From positions 1,240,001 to 1,304,000 of the forward strand of contig NZ_AP023243.1 of the NCBI RefSeq assembly GCF_016756495.1: DNA of 64,000 bases, in the 5' to 3' direction. The DNA is from Mesorhizobium sp. 113-3-3. Lineage in GTDB: Bacteria; Pseudomonadota; Alphaproteobacteria; Rhizobiales; Rhizobiaceae. Below, one piece after another: positions 18,926 through 27,449 of the stretch. A program made the translations under genes and the position numbers. The notes under the pieces are model-generated. The model ran no database searches, had not been told where the DNA came from, and was given only the letters and a program-made list of their open reading frames with translations. Within the stretch, counting starts at the first letter, position 1, and each line of letters begins with the position of its first letter.

Positions 18926-19783
18926 TTATGTCCTCTTGTGGCGGCGGCGAAACTCGCTGGGCGAGCAGTTTTCGCGGTCGCGAAAGAGCCGGGAGAAGTA
19001 GAAGGCATCGCCGATGCCGACCGTCGACGCCACCGTCTCGACAGGCGAATCGGTGGCCGCCAGCAATTGCTTGGCGAGATCGAGCCGGATGCGCAGCTGA
19101 AATCCCTTCGGCGACAGCCCGGTGTGCAGGACGAACTTGCGCCGCAGCGTTGCCGGCGACATGCCGAATTTCGCGGCAAATGCGCTGACGTCCAGCGGTT
19201 CGGCGGCGCGGCGCCGCAAATCGTCGATCACAGACCGGAAGTCGGGGTGGTTCTCGCCGCTGCTCCGGGCGACCGTCTGCCGGGCGGCTCGCATGACCAG
19301 CGCATGCATGGTCGCGGCGGCTTCGGCCTGGCTCAGCGCCGTGTCCTGGGACAGTTCGGCATGCAGCCGGTCGAACAGAAGCTGTATGCCGCCAGGGTCG
19401 GACAAGGGAACGACCGGTGCCTGCTCGGCGATCAGCCGCATGCGCGTGAAATCGCGCGTCAACGCCCCGTCGAAGAGCGCCCAACGTTCGCTCCAGCCGG
19501 CCTCGTCCGGCCCGTAGGAATGGATCCTGTCGGGAAACAGCCAGAAAAGGCTGGGCCCGACGATCGCCTGCCTGCCGGCGGCCTTGGTTTCGAGCCAGCC
19601 TCGCCCTTCCTCCACCAGCACCACGGCAAAATCCGGGAGCTTTCGCCTGACGATGGCCCGGTCGACGCGGTGCCGGCCTGTTCCCGTCACCGACAGGCCG
19701 CCCATGCCAGCCGGCGGCGATCGGTACAAGGCATAGGGTCGGTCGATCATGAGCGAAAAGTCCAGGTCAGTTTTTCTGTCCAT
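18926..19783 (-). CDS. AraC family transcriptional regulator
   Basis: About 285 residues if begun at the ATG at 19783 (MDRKTDLDFSLMIDRP); the open frame continues 67 codons upstream but that part overlaps the divergent gene and does not look like protein. The N-terminal half is a cupin-like sensing domain (VVLVEEGRGWLETKAAGRQ). The C-terminal about 100 residues are a double helix-turn-helix: LDVSAFAAKFGMSPATLRRK and VETVASTVGIGDAFYFSRLF, ending SPSEFRRRH. It is divergent from the dioxygenase-like gene at 19845 and probably regulates it. Confidence 0.9.
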   Translation of the reverse strand: MDRKTDLDFSLMIDRPYALYRSPPAGMGGLSVTGTGRHRVDRAIVRRKLPDFAVVLVEEGRGWLETKAAGRQAIVGPSLFWLFPDRIHSYGPDEAGWSERWALFDGALTRDFTRMRLIAEQAPVVPLSDPGGIQLLFDRLHAELSQDTALSQAEAAATMHALVMRAARQTVARSSGENHPDFRSVIDDLRRRAAEPLDVSAFAAKFGMSPATLRRKFVLHTGLSPKGFQLRIRLDLAKQLLAATDSPVETVASTVGIGDAFYFSRLFRDRENCSPSEFRRRHKRT

Positions 19784-19844
19784 GGCAAGAAGCAGGATGG
19801 CAGCGTATTCCCTTGCCAGGATTGGGGCAATGAAGGTGATTGAA

Positions 19845-20777
19845 ATGTCGATATCAGCCGATGTAAGGGCATTACCAGGCGCCCCGCCGGTTGCGCTGAC
19901 AGCCAACGGCAAGGTGCTGTCGACGATGCCGAACAGGCTGGGGTACCTTTCCCCGACAGATCCTTCCGTCGGCGTCGAGGCCATTCGCCGCCTTTATGCG
20001 GCTCAAGGCTATGTCTGGCTGAAAGGCCTTTTGCCGCGCGGCGAGGTGATCGACTTTCGCGGCTGGGTGCTTTCGCATCTTGCCGAGAGCGGACTTTTGA
20101 AGCCGGCGACCGACCCTTCGCTCGGTGTCGCCTCCGACAGTGCCTTCGATCGCCAGCGCGCCGAGCGCCGCTTGATGTCGCTGGTCCGCTCGACCGCCTA
20201 TGAGGGCTTTTGCGCGCAGCCGCGCCTATCGCGTCTGATGGACGCCTTCACAGGTGGCTTGTCCTACCTGCACAAGCGAAAGATCATGCGCTTCACCTTG
20301 CCAGGCAGTTCCACCACGACACCAGCGCATTACGACCTCGTCTATCTGCGCGGAGGCACCAGCCGCGTGGTGACGGCCTGGATACCGATCGGCGACACGT
20401 CGATCGACATGGGAGGGCTCGTCTACCTGGAGGGATCGCATGCCATCGGCACTGCCCTGGAAACACAGTTCGCCAGGGACAATGCCGATCTCAGCCCCGC
20501 GGAACGCATCAGTGCCTACAACCGCAACATGACCGAAGGCGGCTGGGTGTCGAAAGATCTGCCCGAAATGGCGGAACGGTTCGACACGCGCTGGCTGATG
20601 GCGGATTTCGAGGCGGGCGACATCGTCCTTCACTCGCCCTACATGATCCATGCCTCCACCACCAACCAGAGCAGGAACGGGCTGATCCGGCTGTCGACCG
20701 ACATCCGCTACCAGAATGTCGACGACGAAATCGATGCTCGCTGGAGCAATCACTGGAGCCTGGACGACATGCTTTAG
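19845..20777 (+). CDS. Phytanoyl-CoA dioxygenase (PhyH)-like Fe(II)/2-oxoglutarate oxygenase
   Basis: A 310-residue protein from the ATG at 19845, chosen because AAGGTGATTGAA lies directly before it. The double-stranded beta-helix features are readable: the proximal iron ligands in PAHYDLVYLRGG (HXD at about residues 168-170), GGLVYLEGSHAIG, and the distal ligand in YMIHASTTNQS followed by GLIRLSTDIRYQ, whose arginine would bind 2-oxoglutarate. The substrate is unknown; relatives hydroxylate small metabolites. The 61-bp gap shared with the AraC gene should hold both promoters. The pair appears inserted between the heparinase gene and rsmB. Confidence 0.85.
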   Translation: MSISADVRALPGAPPVALTANGKVLSTMPNRLGYLSPTDPSVGVEAIRRLYAAQGYVWLKGLLPRGEVIDFRGWVLSHLAESGLLKPATDPSLGVASDSAFDRQRAERRLMSLVRSTAYEGFCAQPRLSRLMDAFTGGLSYLHKRKIMRFTLPGSSTTTPAHYDLVYLRGGTSRVVTAWIPIGDTSIDMGGLVYLEGSHAIGTALETQFARDNADLSPAERISAYNRNMTEGGWVSKDLPEMAERFDTRWLMADFEAGDIVLHSPYMIHASTTNQSRNGLIRLSTDIRYQNVDDEIDARWSNHWSLDDML

Positions 20778-20792
20778 GCGGCGCGCCGTACC

Positions 20793-22178
20793 TCAGACCG
20801 CACGACGCATGCGGGCGGCGAAGAAGCCGTCCAGGCCAGAGCGCTCCGGCGTGCCGAGGTCGAGGTCGGCGGGCGTGGTGCGCAGCGTGCCTTGCGGCGT
20901 CAGGAAAGGGTCGATGCCGGCGACCTCGCCTTGCCGCAGCGGATCGTCGACGACCGTGGCCGTGTCCTTGAGAAAGGCACGATGCAGGTCTTCGCCTTCC
21001 AGCGGGTCGAGCGAACAGTTGGAAAAGACGATCCGGCCGCCGGGCCTGACCAGCGTGACGGCGCGGGCAAGCAACCGCCCTTGCAGGTCGGCGAGCTTTT
21101 CGACATCGGCCGCCGTCTTGGTCCACGGCACGTCGGGATGCCGGCGCACCGTGCCGGTCGACGAGCAGGGTGCGTCGAGCAGCACGGCGTCGAACAGTTC
21201 CTTCGGCTCATATTTGAGGAGGTCGGCCTGAACGATCTCGGCCGCCAGGCCGAGGCGGTCGAGATTCTGCGCCAGCCGCGCCAGCCGGTTCTTCGAGGTG
21301 TCGACCGCGGTGACCCTGGCGCCGGCCAGGATCAATTGCGCGGTCTTGCCGCCGGGCGCGGCGCAGAGGTCGGCGACGCGCAATCCCCCGACGTCACCGA
21401 AGAGCCGCGCCGGCAGGCTGGCCGCGGCATCCTGGACCCACCAGGCGCCTTCCGCGAAGCCGGGCAGGTCGGTGACGGCTCCGGCAAGATTTTCCACGCG
21501 CACCGTGCCGGTGGGCAGCACGATGCCGCCAAGCTTTTCGGCCCAGAGTTCGGGATCGGCCTTGACCGAGAAGTCGACGGGCGCCTCGTAACGGTGCGCA
21601 GCGAGAATGAGCTTCGCCTTGTCGGCGCCGTAGGCTGCTTTCAGCCGGTCGGAGAACCATTTTGGCGCTTCATCGGTGGCCGCAAGGGCGGCGGGCAGCT
21701 CGGTTTCCTTGGCCCGCGCCAGCGTGCGCAGCACGCCGTTAACGAAACCGGAGAAGCGCTGCGTGCGCGGATCGGACTTGGCGTGGGTGACCGCGAGGTC
21801 GACAGCGGCGCTGTCGGGAATGTCGAGGAACAGGATCTGCGCGGCCGCTACATGCAGTATGTGCGACAGTGCCGTGGCGTTGGGTGGCAGCGGCTTTTCC
21901 AGCCTGCGCGCCAGCAGCCCGGTGATGGTCATGCGGAAGCGCAGCGCGGTGACCAGGATGGCGCGCACCAGGCCACGGTCGCGCAAATCGAGCGCCTTGT
22001 ATTGCGGGTGGCCGTTCTCATGGTCGGTCAGCCCGTCGAGCGGCGTCCGGGCATCGATGACGGCGGCAAGCAGCCGTGCCGCCGCCTTGCGGGCGGCGAG
22101 ACCGGCGACGAATTCGCCGTCTCCATGATCCTGACTGCCTGAGCCTGCGCGCCGAGGTCCCGCCACGCTCACGACCAT
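20793..22178 (-). CDS. rsmB: 16S rRNA (cytosine-5) methyltransferase RsmB-like
   Basis: About 461 residues. The N-terminal 140 residues form a NusB-like RNA-binding domain ([20 protein letters not shown]). The C-terminal SAM-dependent methyltransferase has the SAM loop [15 protein letters not shown], motif [17 protein letters not shown] and motif [14 protein letters not shown], with both cysteines of the RsmB/NOP2 mechanism present. It methylates C967 (E. coli numbering) of 16S rRNA. The start at 22178 overlaps the htpX stop by 10 bp and follows CAAAGG; an upstream in-frame start at 22211 is possible. Translational coupling to htpX is likely. Confidence 0.93.
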   Translation of the reverse strand: MVVSVAGPRRAGSGSQDHGDGEFVAGLAARKAAARLLAAVIDARTPLDGLTDHENGHPQYKALDLRDRGLVRAILVTALRFRMTITGLLARRLEKPLPPNATALSHILHVAAAQILFLDIPDSAAVDLAVTHAKSDPRTQRFSGFVNGVLRTLARAKETELPAALAATDEAPKWFSDRLKAAYGADKAKLILAAHRYEAPVDFSVKADPELWAEKLGGIVLPTGTVRVENLAGAVTDLPGFAEGAWWVQDAAASLPARLFGDVGGLRVADLCAAPGGKTAQLILAGARVTAVDTSKNRLARLAQNLDRLGLAAEIVQADLLKYEPKELFDAVLLDAPCSSTGTVRRHPDVPWTKTAADVEKLADLQGRLLARAVTLVRPGGRIVFSNCSLDPLEGEDLHRAFLKDTATVVDDPLRQGEVAGIDPFLTPQGTLRTTPADLDLGTPERSGLDGFFAARMRRAV

Positions 22179-23188
22179 CGGCCTTTGGGCCCGGTCGGAT
22201 TGCGACCCCATGGATTGGCCTTCGGCCTTTCGGGCTCAGCCGGCTGTTCCGCTTGCGGGGCCTGGCCCCACGGGCCGGACGACTGTTGTTGCTCCGCCTG
22301 CCGGGACGCCGGCGCCTGGCGCGAAGCGGCCTGGGTGCCGCCGCCTGCCATCTGCCCCGCCATCTCCTGCAACGCGGCGATGCGGTTGTCGGTGCTCGGG
22401 TGGGTGGAGAACAGATTGTCCATGCGCTCGCCGTGCAGGGGATTGATGATGAACAGATGCGCCATCGCCGGATTGCGCTCCGCATCGGGGTTGGGAATGC
22501 GTTCGGCGCCGCGGGCGATCTTGTCAAGCGCCGATGCCAGCCACAGCGGGTGTCCACAGATTTCGGCGCCGCGCCGGTCGGCCTCGTATTCGCGGGTGCG
22601 GCTGACCGCCATCTGCACGATCATGGCGGCAAAGGGCGCGACGATCATCGCCGCCAGCACGCCGACAAAGCCGAACGGGTTGTTGTCGCGGTTGCCGCCG
22701 AGGAAAAAGGCGAAATTGCCGAGCATCGAGATGGCGCCGGCAAAGGTGGCGACGATGGTCATGGTCAGCGTGTCGCGGTGCTGGACGTGGGCGAGCTCGT
22801 GCGCCATCACCGCCGCGACCTCTTCATGGGTCAGCCGCTGCAACAGGCCGGTAGAGGCGGCGACCGCCGCGTTCTGCGGGTTGCGGCCGGTGGCGAAGGC
22901 GTTGGGCTGCGGATTGTCGATCAGATAGGTTTTCGGCATCGGCAGGCCGGCCTGCTTGGCCAGCGCCTGGACGATGGCGTAATATTCCGGCGCGTTCTTC
23001 TCGTCGACCTCGACGGCACGGTTCATCGACAGCACCATCTTGTCGGCGTTCCAGTAGCTGAACAGATTGGTGCCGGCGGCGACCAGCAAAGCGATCATCA
23101 TGCCGCCCGTTCCGCCGATCAGGAAGCCGACGCCCATGAACAGCGCCGTCATCGCGGCAAGAAGCATGGCGGTGCGAATGGTGTTCAT
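22169..23188 (-). CDS. htpX: Zinc metalloprotease HtpX
   Basis: A 339-residue M48-family membrane protease. Two N-terminal membrane segments (about residues 5-45: [20 protein letters not shown]) are followed by the zinc site [16 protein letters not shown] (HEXXH about residues 131-135). Two further hydrophobic segments come after it ([20 protein letters not shown]). The distal zinc glutamate is in [14 protein letters not shown]. The C-terminal about 70 residues are Gln/Pro/Ala-rich and probably disordered. HtpX degrades misfolded membrane proteins. The start follows CAGGAGCAGACG. It lies upstream of and overlaps rsmB. Confidence 0.97.
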   Translation of the reverse strand: MNTIRTAMLLAAMTALFMGVGFLIGGTGGMMIALLVAAGTNLFSYWNADKMVLSMNRAVEVDEKNAPEYYAIVQALAKQAGLPMPKTYLIDNPQPNAFATGRNPQNAAVAASTGLLQRLTHEEVAAVMAHELAHVQHRDTLTMTIVATFAGAISMLGNFAFFLGGNRDNNPFGFVGVLAAMIVAPFAAMIVQMAVSRTREYEADRRGAEICGHPLWLASALDKIARGAERIPNPDAERNPAMAHLFIINPLHGERMDNLFSTHPSTDNRIAALQEMAGQMAGGGTQAASRQAPASRQAEQQQSSGPWGQAPQAEQPAEPERPKANPWGRNPTGPKGRWS

Positions 23189-23287
23189 CGTCTGCTCCTG
23201 TCCAGATGAAGAGGGATCGATTGTCGTGGGTTCATGGCTATATGATGGGAAACGCCTGCCGCTGTTTCAATCCGCGTGGAATATCGC

Positions 23288-23509
23288 ATGACCGACGAAA
23301 CCAGTAAAACGCCCGCTGGCCTGGATGATGATGCGCCGCCAAAAGAGCTGACGCCGGCGGCCCGCCGAGCGCTGGCCGAGGCCGAGGCTCGACGCACCGC
23401 GTATCGCGAGAAGGAAGCCGCCCTGCCGAAGGAGATCGGCGGGCGCGGCGGCAGGGAACCCGGCCGCTACGGCGACTGGGAAGTCAAAGGCCTGACCAGC
23501 GACTTCTAA
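23288..23509 (+). CDS. DUF1674 / SDHAF4-like succinate dehydrogenase assembly factor
   Basis: A 73-residue protein, charged and mostly disordered in the first 50 residues (AARRALAEAEARRTAYREKE). It ends in the diagnostic C-terminal motif REPGRYGDWEVKGLTSDF. That motif defines the DUF1674/SDHAF4 family, whose eukaryotic members chaperone flavinylated SdhA before complex II assembly; bacterial homologues are assumed to do the same. It stands divergently from htpX, and its stop is directly followed by a hairpin repeat element. Confidence 0.88.
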   Translation: MTDETSKTPAGLDDDAPPKELTPAARRALAEAEARRTAYREKEAALPKEIGGRGGREPGRYGDWEVKGLTSDF

Positions 23510-23514
23510 GGTAT

Positions 23515-23667
23515 GCTGATATTCAGGTGAGGCCGGCCTGCAAGCGATGGTTCCCTGCGCTTCCCCGTTCTACTGCGTCGCAGTAGAACTGAGCTCACGT
23601 ACTTTAGTACGCTCCGCTCCGGTTCTCGGAAACCATCGCTTTCGACTCGGCCTGACCTGAATCTCAA
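23515..23667. repeat. Long-hairpin intergenic repeat, copy 1
   Basis: The outer arms GATATTCAGGTGAGGCC (23517-23533) and GGCCTGACCTGAATCTC (about 23649-23665) are imperfect inverses. Inside, AAGCGATGGTTCC pairs with GGAAACCATCGCTT, and the tip contains CGTAC-TTTA-GTACG (23598-23611). An additional palindrome GTTCTACTGCG-T-CGCAGTAGAAC (about 23567-23589) is inserted in this copy and absent from the second copy at 31998. It lies between the convergent DUF1674 and HAD genes. Confidence 0.8.
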
Positions 23668-23698
23668 CACACCTTTAGGCGGACGTCGTGTCACATCG

Positions 23699-24364
23699 TT
23701 ATGCAGCGTTGCGCTGAGCCTCAAGTGCCAGCCAGCCGCGTTCGTCGATGGTGATGCCGACGCCGTCATAACCGGGGATCGCGGCATGCGGTGTTTGCAT
23801 CGGGTGCGAATGCGTGGCGCTGATCACCATGACCGCGGCTTGCGCGGCCTCGGCCGCTGCGATGCCGGCCGGAGCATCCTCGAACACAAGGCAGTCGCGC
23901 GCATCGAAGCCGAGCCGTTGTGCGCCAAGCCGGAAGCAGTCGGGGGCCGGCTTGCCGCGGGAAACGTCTTCGGCCGCAACGATGATCGCCGGGACAGGAA
24001 TGCCGGCAGCCTCCATGCGTGCCAGCGCCAGGGAGCGCGGCGCCGAGGTGACGACCGCCCAGCTTTCGCCCGGCAGCGCCTTGAGAAAGGCCACGGCGCC
24101 GGCAATCGGGACAATGCCGTCCAGATCGGCGGCTTCGGCCTTCAGCAGCAGGTCGGCCTCATGCGCCGGGTCGACGCCTGGCAGGGCAAGGTTGGTAATG
24201 GTCTCGATCGCCCGCACGCCGTGGATCGTCGGCAGGAAGGCCGCGACGTCGAGGCCATGGCGGCGCGCCCAGTCGCTCCACACCCGCTCCGCCGAGGCGA
24301 TGGAATTGATGAGCGTGCCGTCCATGTCGAAAAGGAAGGCCGCGAATTTTCTGCCAGCAAACAT
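23699..24364 (-). CDS. HAD-family hydrolase (sugar-phosphatase-like)
   Basis: A 221-residue protein from the ATG at 24364, preceded by CAAGGAAAATC; the longer open frame upstream is not protein-like. HAD motif I is FLFDMDGTLINS (about residues 11-22, nucleophile Asp), motif II VVTSAPRS, the motif III lysine is in SRGKPAPDCF and motif IV is FEDAPAGIAAAEAA. The helical cap between motifs I and II marks subfamily IA, similar to 2-deoxyglucose-6-phosphate or other sugar phosphatases. The true substrate cannot be read from sequence. Confidence 0.9.
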   Translation of the reverse strand: MFAGRKFAAFLFDMDGTLINSIASAERVWSDWARRHGLDVAAFLPTIHGVRAIETITNLALPGVDPAHEADLLLKAEAADLDGIVPIAGAVAFLKALPGESWAVVTSAPRSLALARMEAAGIPVPAIIVAAEDVSRGKPAPDCFRLGAQRLGFDARDCLVFEDAPAGIAAAEAAQAAVMVISATHSHPMQTPHAAIPGYDGVGITIDERGWLALEAQRNAA

Positions 24365-24532
24365 GATTTTCCTTGAAGTCCGGGGTGCGTGTCGAGGGAG
24401 GGCGCAACCGTAACGTGAAGGCGCGGACCTGGAAAGGCACGGGGGCATATTTTGCGACGGTCCAGGGAACCACAGCCACCTGGCGACGTTGCAACCGCAT
24501 TGTTTTTCCATGACGATCGAAGGGGACGTGCG

Positions 24533-25402
24533 ATGCTGATCCGGCTCGGCTACGAAATCGCCATTGAATGCGCCGAGGCCACTCCGGTGATTTCGCTGCT
24601 CGAGATTCACAAGGACAGGCAGGCCGACATCAAGCGGCAGACGCGCGTCCTGACTTCACCTTCGGTGCCGACGAGGCTCTATCAGGACCTGCATGGCAAT
24701 GGCTGCCGCCGCTTCATTGCGCCCGCCGGCACCTTCCGCATCCTGTACGATGCGGTCGTCGAGGACAGCGGCGAGACGGATGAGGTCAACACGCTGGCCC
24801 GGGAAATGCCGGTGGCTGAATTGCCCGACGAGGTGCTTGGCTATCTTCTTGGCAGCCGCTATTGCGAGACCGATCATCTCAGCAGTCTCGCCTGGCAACT
24901 GTTTGGCCATCTTCCCTCCGGCTGGGCGCGGGTGCAGGCGATCGTCGACTATGTCCACAACCGGCTGTCGTTCGGTTACGGCTACGCGCGTTCAACCCGC
25001 ACGGCGGCGCAGGCGCATGAAGAACGGGTCGGCGTCTGCCGCGATTTCGCCCATCTGGCGATCACGCTCTGCCGCTGCATGAACATTCCTGCGCGCTATG
25101 TGAATGGCTATCTCGGCGACATCGGCGTGCCGCTCGATCCGGCGCCGATGGATTTCTCGGCCTGGATGGAAGTGTTCCTCGACGGCAAGTGGTACACGTT
25201 CGATCCGCGCCACAACCGGCCTCGCACCGGCCGCGTCGTCATCGCCCGCGGCCGCGACGCCACCGACGTGCCCTTGCTGCACAGCTTTGGTCCGCACCGG
25301 CTCAGCCTGTTCAAGGTGTGGACCTACGAGCAGGAGGGCAATCTGTTCAATCCGCCCTATCACGGCATCGACAGGACGGTCAGTGCACAGACGTTGGCGT
25401 AG
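24533..25402 (+). CDS. Transglutaminase-like family protein
   Basis: A 289-residue protein starting at the ATG at 24533 after AGGGGACGTGCG. The N-terminal about 110 residues are the bacterial transglutaminase-like N-domain (IRLGYEIAIECAEATPVISL). The core has the catalytic Cys in EERVGVCRDFAHLAI (about residue 169), His/Asp in FSAWMEVFLDGKWYTFDPRH, and the family motif NIPARYVNGYLGD. Such cytoplasmic proteins are probably cysteine proteases or amidases rather than crosslinkers. There is no clear operon partner. Confidence 0.88.
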   Translation: MLIRLGYEIAIECAEATPVISLLEIHKDRQADIKRQTRVLTSPSVPTRLYQDLHGNGCRRFIAPAGTFRILYDAVVEDSGETDEVNTLAREMPVAELPDEVLGYLLGSRYCETDHLSSLAWQLFGHLPSGWARVQAIVDYVHNRLSFGYGYARSTRTAAQAHEERVGVCRDFAHLAITLCRCMNIPARYVNGYLGDIGVPLDPAPMDFSAWMEVFLDGKWYTFDPRHNRPRTGRVVIARGRDATDVPLLHSFGPHRLSLFKVWTYEQEGNLFNPPYHGIDRTVSAQTLA

Positions 25403-25713
25403 TCCTTCGCGCTGTTAGTGCCGCAATCCCGGGACAGTTGGTTCGGTTCGGCACAGAGAGCCTGTGCCGCAACAGCACGTCGCGGAACACTCAGCGGCTG
25501 CTTCAGGTTGAGCATGGTAAGCGGTTCGTAAACGCGACTGGGGCCACGTTGTTAGCGTTTACCGTTCGTTGACCCTTGTTAAGAGGGAAATCAAACAAAA
25601 ACAACAGATTGATGGTTCACGGCTCGGTTCCGGCGCTCGGCGGGCGGCTTCCGGCTGGAATCCTGCATTGCCCCTATTGCGGCGACGAGGCCGAGGCATG
25701 CGGAGGCTGTTGG
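25403..25713. other. Gap upstream of the TadG-like gene
   Basis: There are no convincing genes in this 311 bp. The stretch from about 25550 to 25610 is AT-richer (GTTAGCGTTTACCGTTCGTT, then AAATCAAACAAAAACAACAG) and is the likely promoter and leader of the gene at 25714. I could not assign exact -35/-10 boxes. Confidence 0.4.
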
Positions 25714-27075
25714 ATGCGAAATTACGGGGGTCTTGTTCACGCGGTCGGCGGGTTCGCCAGACACAGCGGTGGAAATTTCACAATCCTGTTCGGCTTTGCT
25801 GCCTCGGTCCTGGCGCTGGCCGCCGGCTTCTCGGTCGACATCTCGCAGCTCTACAACGCCCGGTCGAGTCTGCAGGGCGTGGTCGACGCCGCGGTGACGT
25901 CAACGGCGCGCGACCTGACGACCGGCGTCATCAAGGAGGCCGACGCCAACAAGGCGGTGCAGAACTTTCTCGTGGCCAACAATACGGCGGGCATCCTGCA
26001 GCCCGACCAGATCGTGCTCGACAGACTGGTCGTCGACAGGACCGCCAAAACGGTGCAGGCGGATGTCCATGTCGATGTCGCCCTGTTCTTCCCGGTTTTC
26101 GGCATGGGCAATACGAAGCGCGTCACCGCGTCGACGACATCGCTTTATTCGGACAAGACCATCGAAGTGGCGATGATGCTCGATGTGACGGGATCGATGG
26201 CCGGTCAGAAAATCCAGGACCTGAAGACCGCCGCGGCCAATGCGGTGGATAGTTTCCTGGGCGGCCAGGACCCGAACAGGCCGCGGGTGCGGGTGTCCAT
26301 CGTGCCCTATGCCAACTCGGTCAATGCCGGCCAGCTGGCAGCCAGCAGCGTCTATGTTGAAACCAACGCCGGCCAGCGCAAGCAGGCGCCCGGCAATGCG
26401 AGCCCTCAGCTTGCCTCGGCGTCGCCGCGTCCGGACAATTGCGCCACCGAACGCAAGGGGGTCGATCAGTATTCGGACGCGGGTCCCGACTCCAGCATGG
26501 TCAATCGCGACTATCTTTTGTCGGGCTTTGCCACGAAAACAGGCACCGCCGCTTGCCCGGTCGCCGCGCTCGTGCCTCTGACAGCCGACGCTGCCACACT
26601 CAAGAATGTCATCAAGGATCTTGTCGCCTCGGGCGGTACCGCCGGCCATATCGGCGTCCAGTGGACCTGTTATATGCTCTCGGAAAGCTGGGGCAGCGTG
26701 CTCAACGCTTCGCAGCGGCCAGCCAAGTTCGATCCGAAGAAAGTCGGCAAGTACGCAATCCTGATGACGGACGGCGAATTCAACCTGTCCTATTTCGACG
26801 CCACCGGCGTTGACGGGGTCTACAACGACGCCGGCAAGGAGACGACCCGCACGGCGGCGACAAAGCTCTGTGCCGCCATGCGCGACAAGGGCATAGAAAT
26901 CTTCACGATCGGCTTCAAGCTCGATGAGGCGAATGCGGTCACGACGCTGCAGACCTGTGCCAGCCCCGATACGGGTTCAGCCAAGCACTTCTACCAGGCC
27001 GCCGACGGCGTCGAACTGGATACGGCCTTTCAGACCATCGCCCGCAACATCGAGACCCTGGCGTTGACGAAATAG
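25714..27075 (+). CDS. TadG-like pilus assembly protein with von Willebrand factor A domain
   Basis: About 453 residues. I chose the ATG at 25714 because GCGGAGGCTGTTGG precedes it; the frame is open upstream to a TTG at 25576. A basic/polar start leads into one membrane segment (FTILFGFAASVLALAAGFSV, about residues 22-41), the TadE/TadG N-terminal pilin-like signature followed by DISQLYNARSSLQGVVDAAV. The VWA domain starts near residue 150: MMLDVTGSMAGQKIQDLKTA is a MIDAS-like DXTGS motif, and the late strand is ILMTDGEFN. No other tad/flp genes are nearby, so this is an orphan copy. Confidence 0.88.
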   Translation: MRNYGGLVHAVGGFARHSGGNFTILFGFAASVLALAAGFSVDISQLYNARSSLQGVVDAAVTSTARDLTTGVIKEADANKAVQNFLVANNTAGILQPDQIVLDRLVVDRTAKTVQADVHVDVALFFPVFGMGNTKRVTASTTSLYSDKTIEVAMMLDVTGSMAGQKIQDLKTAAANAVDSFLGGQDPNRPRVRVSIVPYANSVNAGQLAASSVYVETNAGQRKQAPGNASPQLASASPRPDNCATERKGVDQYSDAGPDSSMVNRDYLLSGFATKTGTAACPVAALVPLTADAATLKNVIKDLVASGGTAGHIGVQWTCYMLSESWGSVLNASQRPAKFDPKKVGKYAILMTDGEFNLSYFDATGVDGVYNDAGKETTRTAATKLCAAMRDKGIEIFTIGFKLDEANAVTTLQTCASPDTGSAKHFYQAADGVELDTAFQTIARNIETLALTK

Positions 27076-27092
27076 GGCTTGGCCCAAAGGAA

Positions 27093-27125
27093 AAGGCCGC
27101 CGCTTCTTTCGAAGCCGGCGGCCTT
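27093..27125 (-). terminator. Rho-independent terminator, best read on the minus strand
   Basis: AAGGCCGCCG-CTTC pairs with GAAGCCGGCGGCCTT with a single bulge. On the minus strand the stem is followed by TTTTCCTTT, a usable U tract; on the plus strand the following bases (CCGTGTTTCC) are poorer. It can serve the TadG-like gene, but its polarity fits the small minus-strand gene at 27195-27266 better. Confidence 0.7.
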
Positions 27126-27194
27126 CCGTGTTTCCGTCCATGGCGCGGCCTGTGGCGGCAACCCCTTCGGGTCACCTGCCGCGCATCTCGCGCC

Positions 27195-27266
27195 TTAACG
27201 GGAAGACTGCTTCCCGAAAGTGCAATCCGCTGAGGCCACGTTCTGGAAAACGAAATCACTCGACAT
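27195..27266 (-). CDS. Candidate 23-codon small protein gene
   Basis: The ORF starts at the ATG at 27266 and encodes 23 residues beginning MSSDFVFQNVASADC and ending KQSSR. Directly upstream on the minus strand is GAAAGGAGGTGATCC, a 15-nt perfect complement of the classical 16S rRNA 3' end; so extended a site is rare by chance. A promoter-like pair lies further upstream (27303-27331) and a terminator follows (27093-27125), giving a unit of about 205 nt. No family is recognised. It could be a real microprotein, a leader peptide, or the coding part of a dual-function RNA. Confidence 0.55.
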   Translation of the reverse strand: MSSDFVFQNVASADCTFGKQSSR

Positions 27267-27302
27267 CGGATCACCTCCTTTCGATTTGTTGAACACACAG
27301 AC

Positions 27303-27331
27303 ATGATGGGGTGCGTCGCGGGAAATGACAA
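27303..27331 (-). promoter_or_regulatory. Promoter-like sequence for the 23-codon ORF
   Basis: On the minus strand TTGTCA (complement of 27326-27331) and CATCAT (complement of 27303-27308) are separated by 17 bp. The -35 is one mismatch from consensus; the -10 is weak. The implied start would leave a leader of about 30 nt before the ATG at 27266. Confidence 0.4.
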
Positions 27332-27449
27332 GTGCCGGGCTGAAAAAGGCGTCCTGCCGGAAAATGCCGCCCAGTCCGGTCTGCGTGCTTAGGCTTGCGA
27401 TCCACGGCTCAAATGGACAACATGGCGTCATCAGGTCACGGGAGGGACC

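Noticed and set aside
18840..19484. Minus-strand 214-codon frame overlapping the AraC gene
   Set aside because: It is frame-shifted relative to the AraC reading frame, which alone contains the helix-turn-helix domain.
27252..27283. Fragment of a 16S rRNA gene, because GGATCACCTCCTTTC matches the 16S 3' end
   Set aside because: The identity is limited to the anti-Shine-Dalgarno segment and the flanks do not resemble 16S; it is explained by a ribosome binding site on the other strand.
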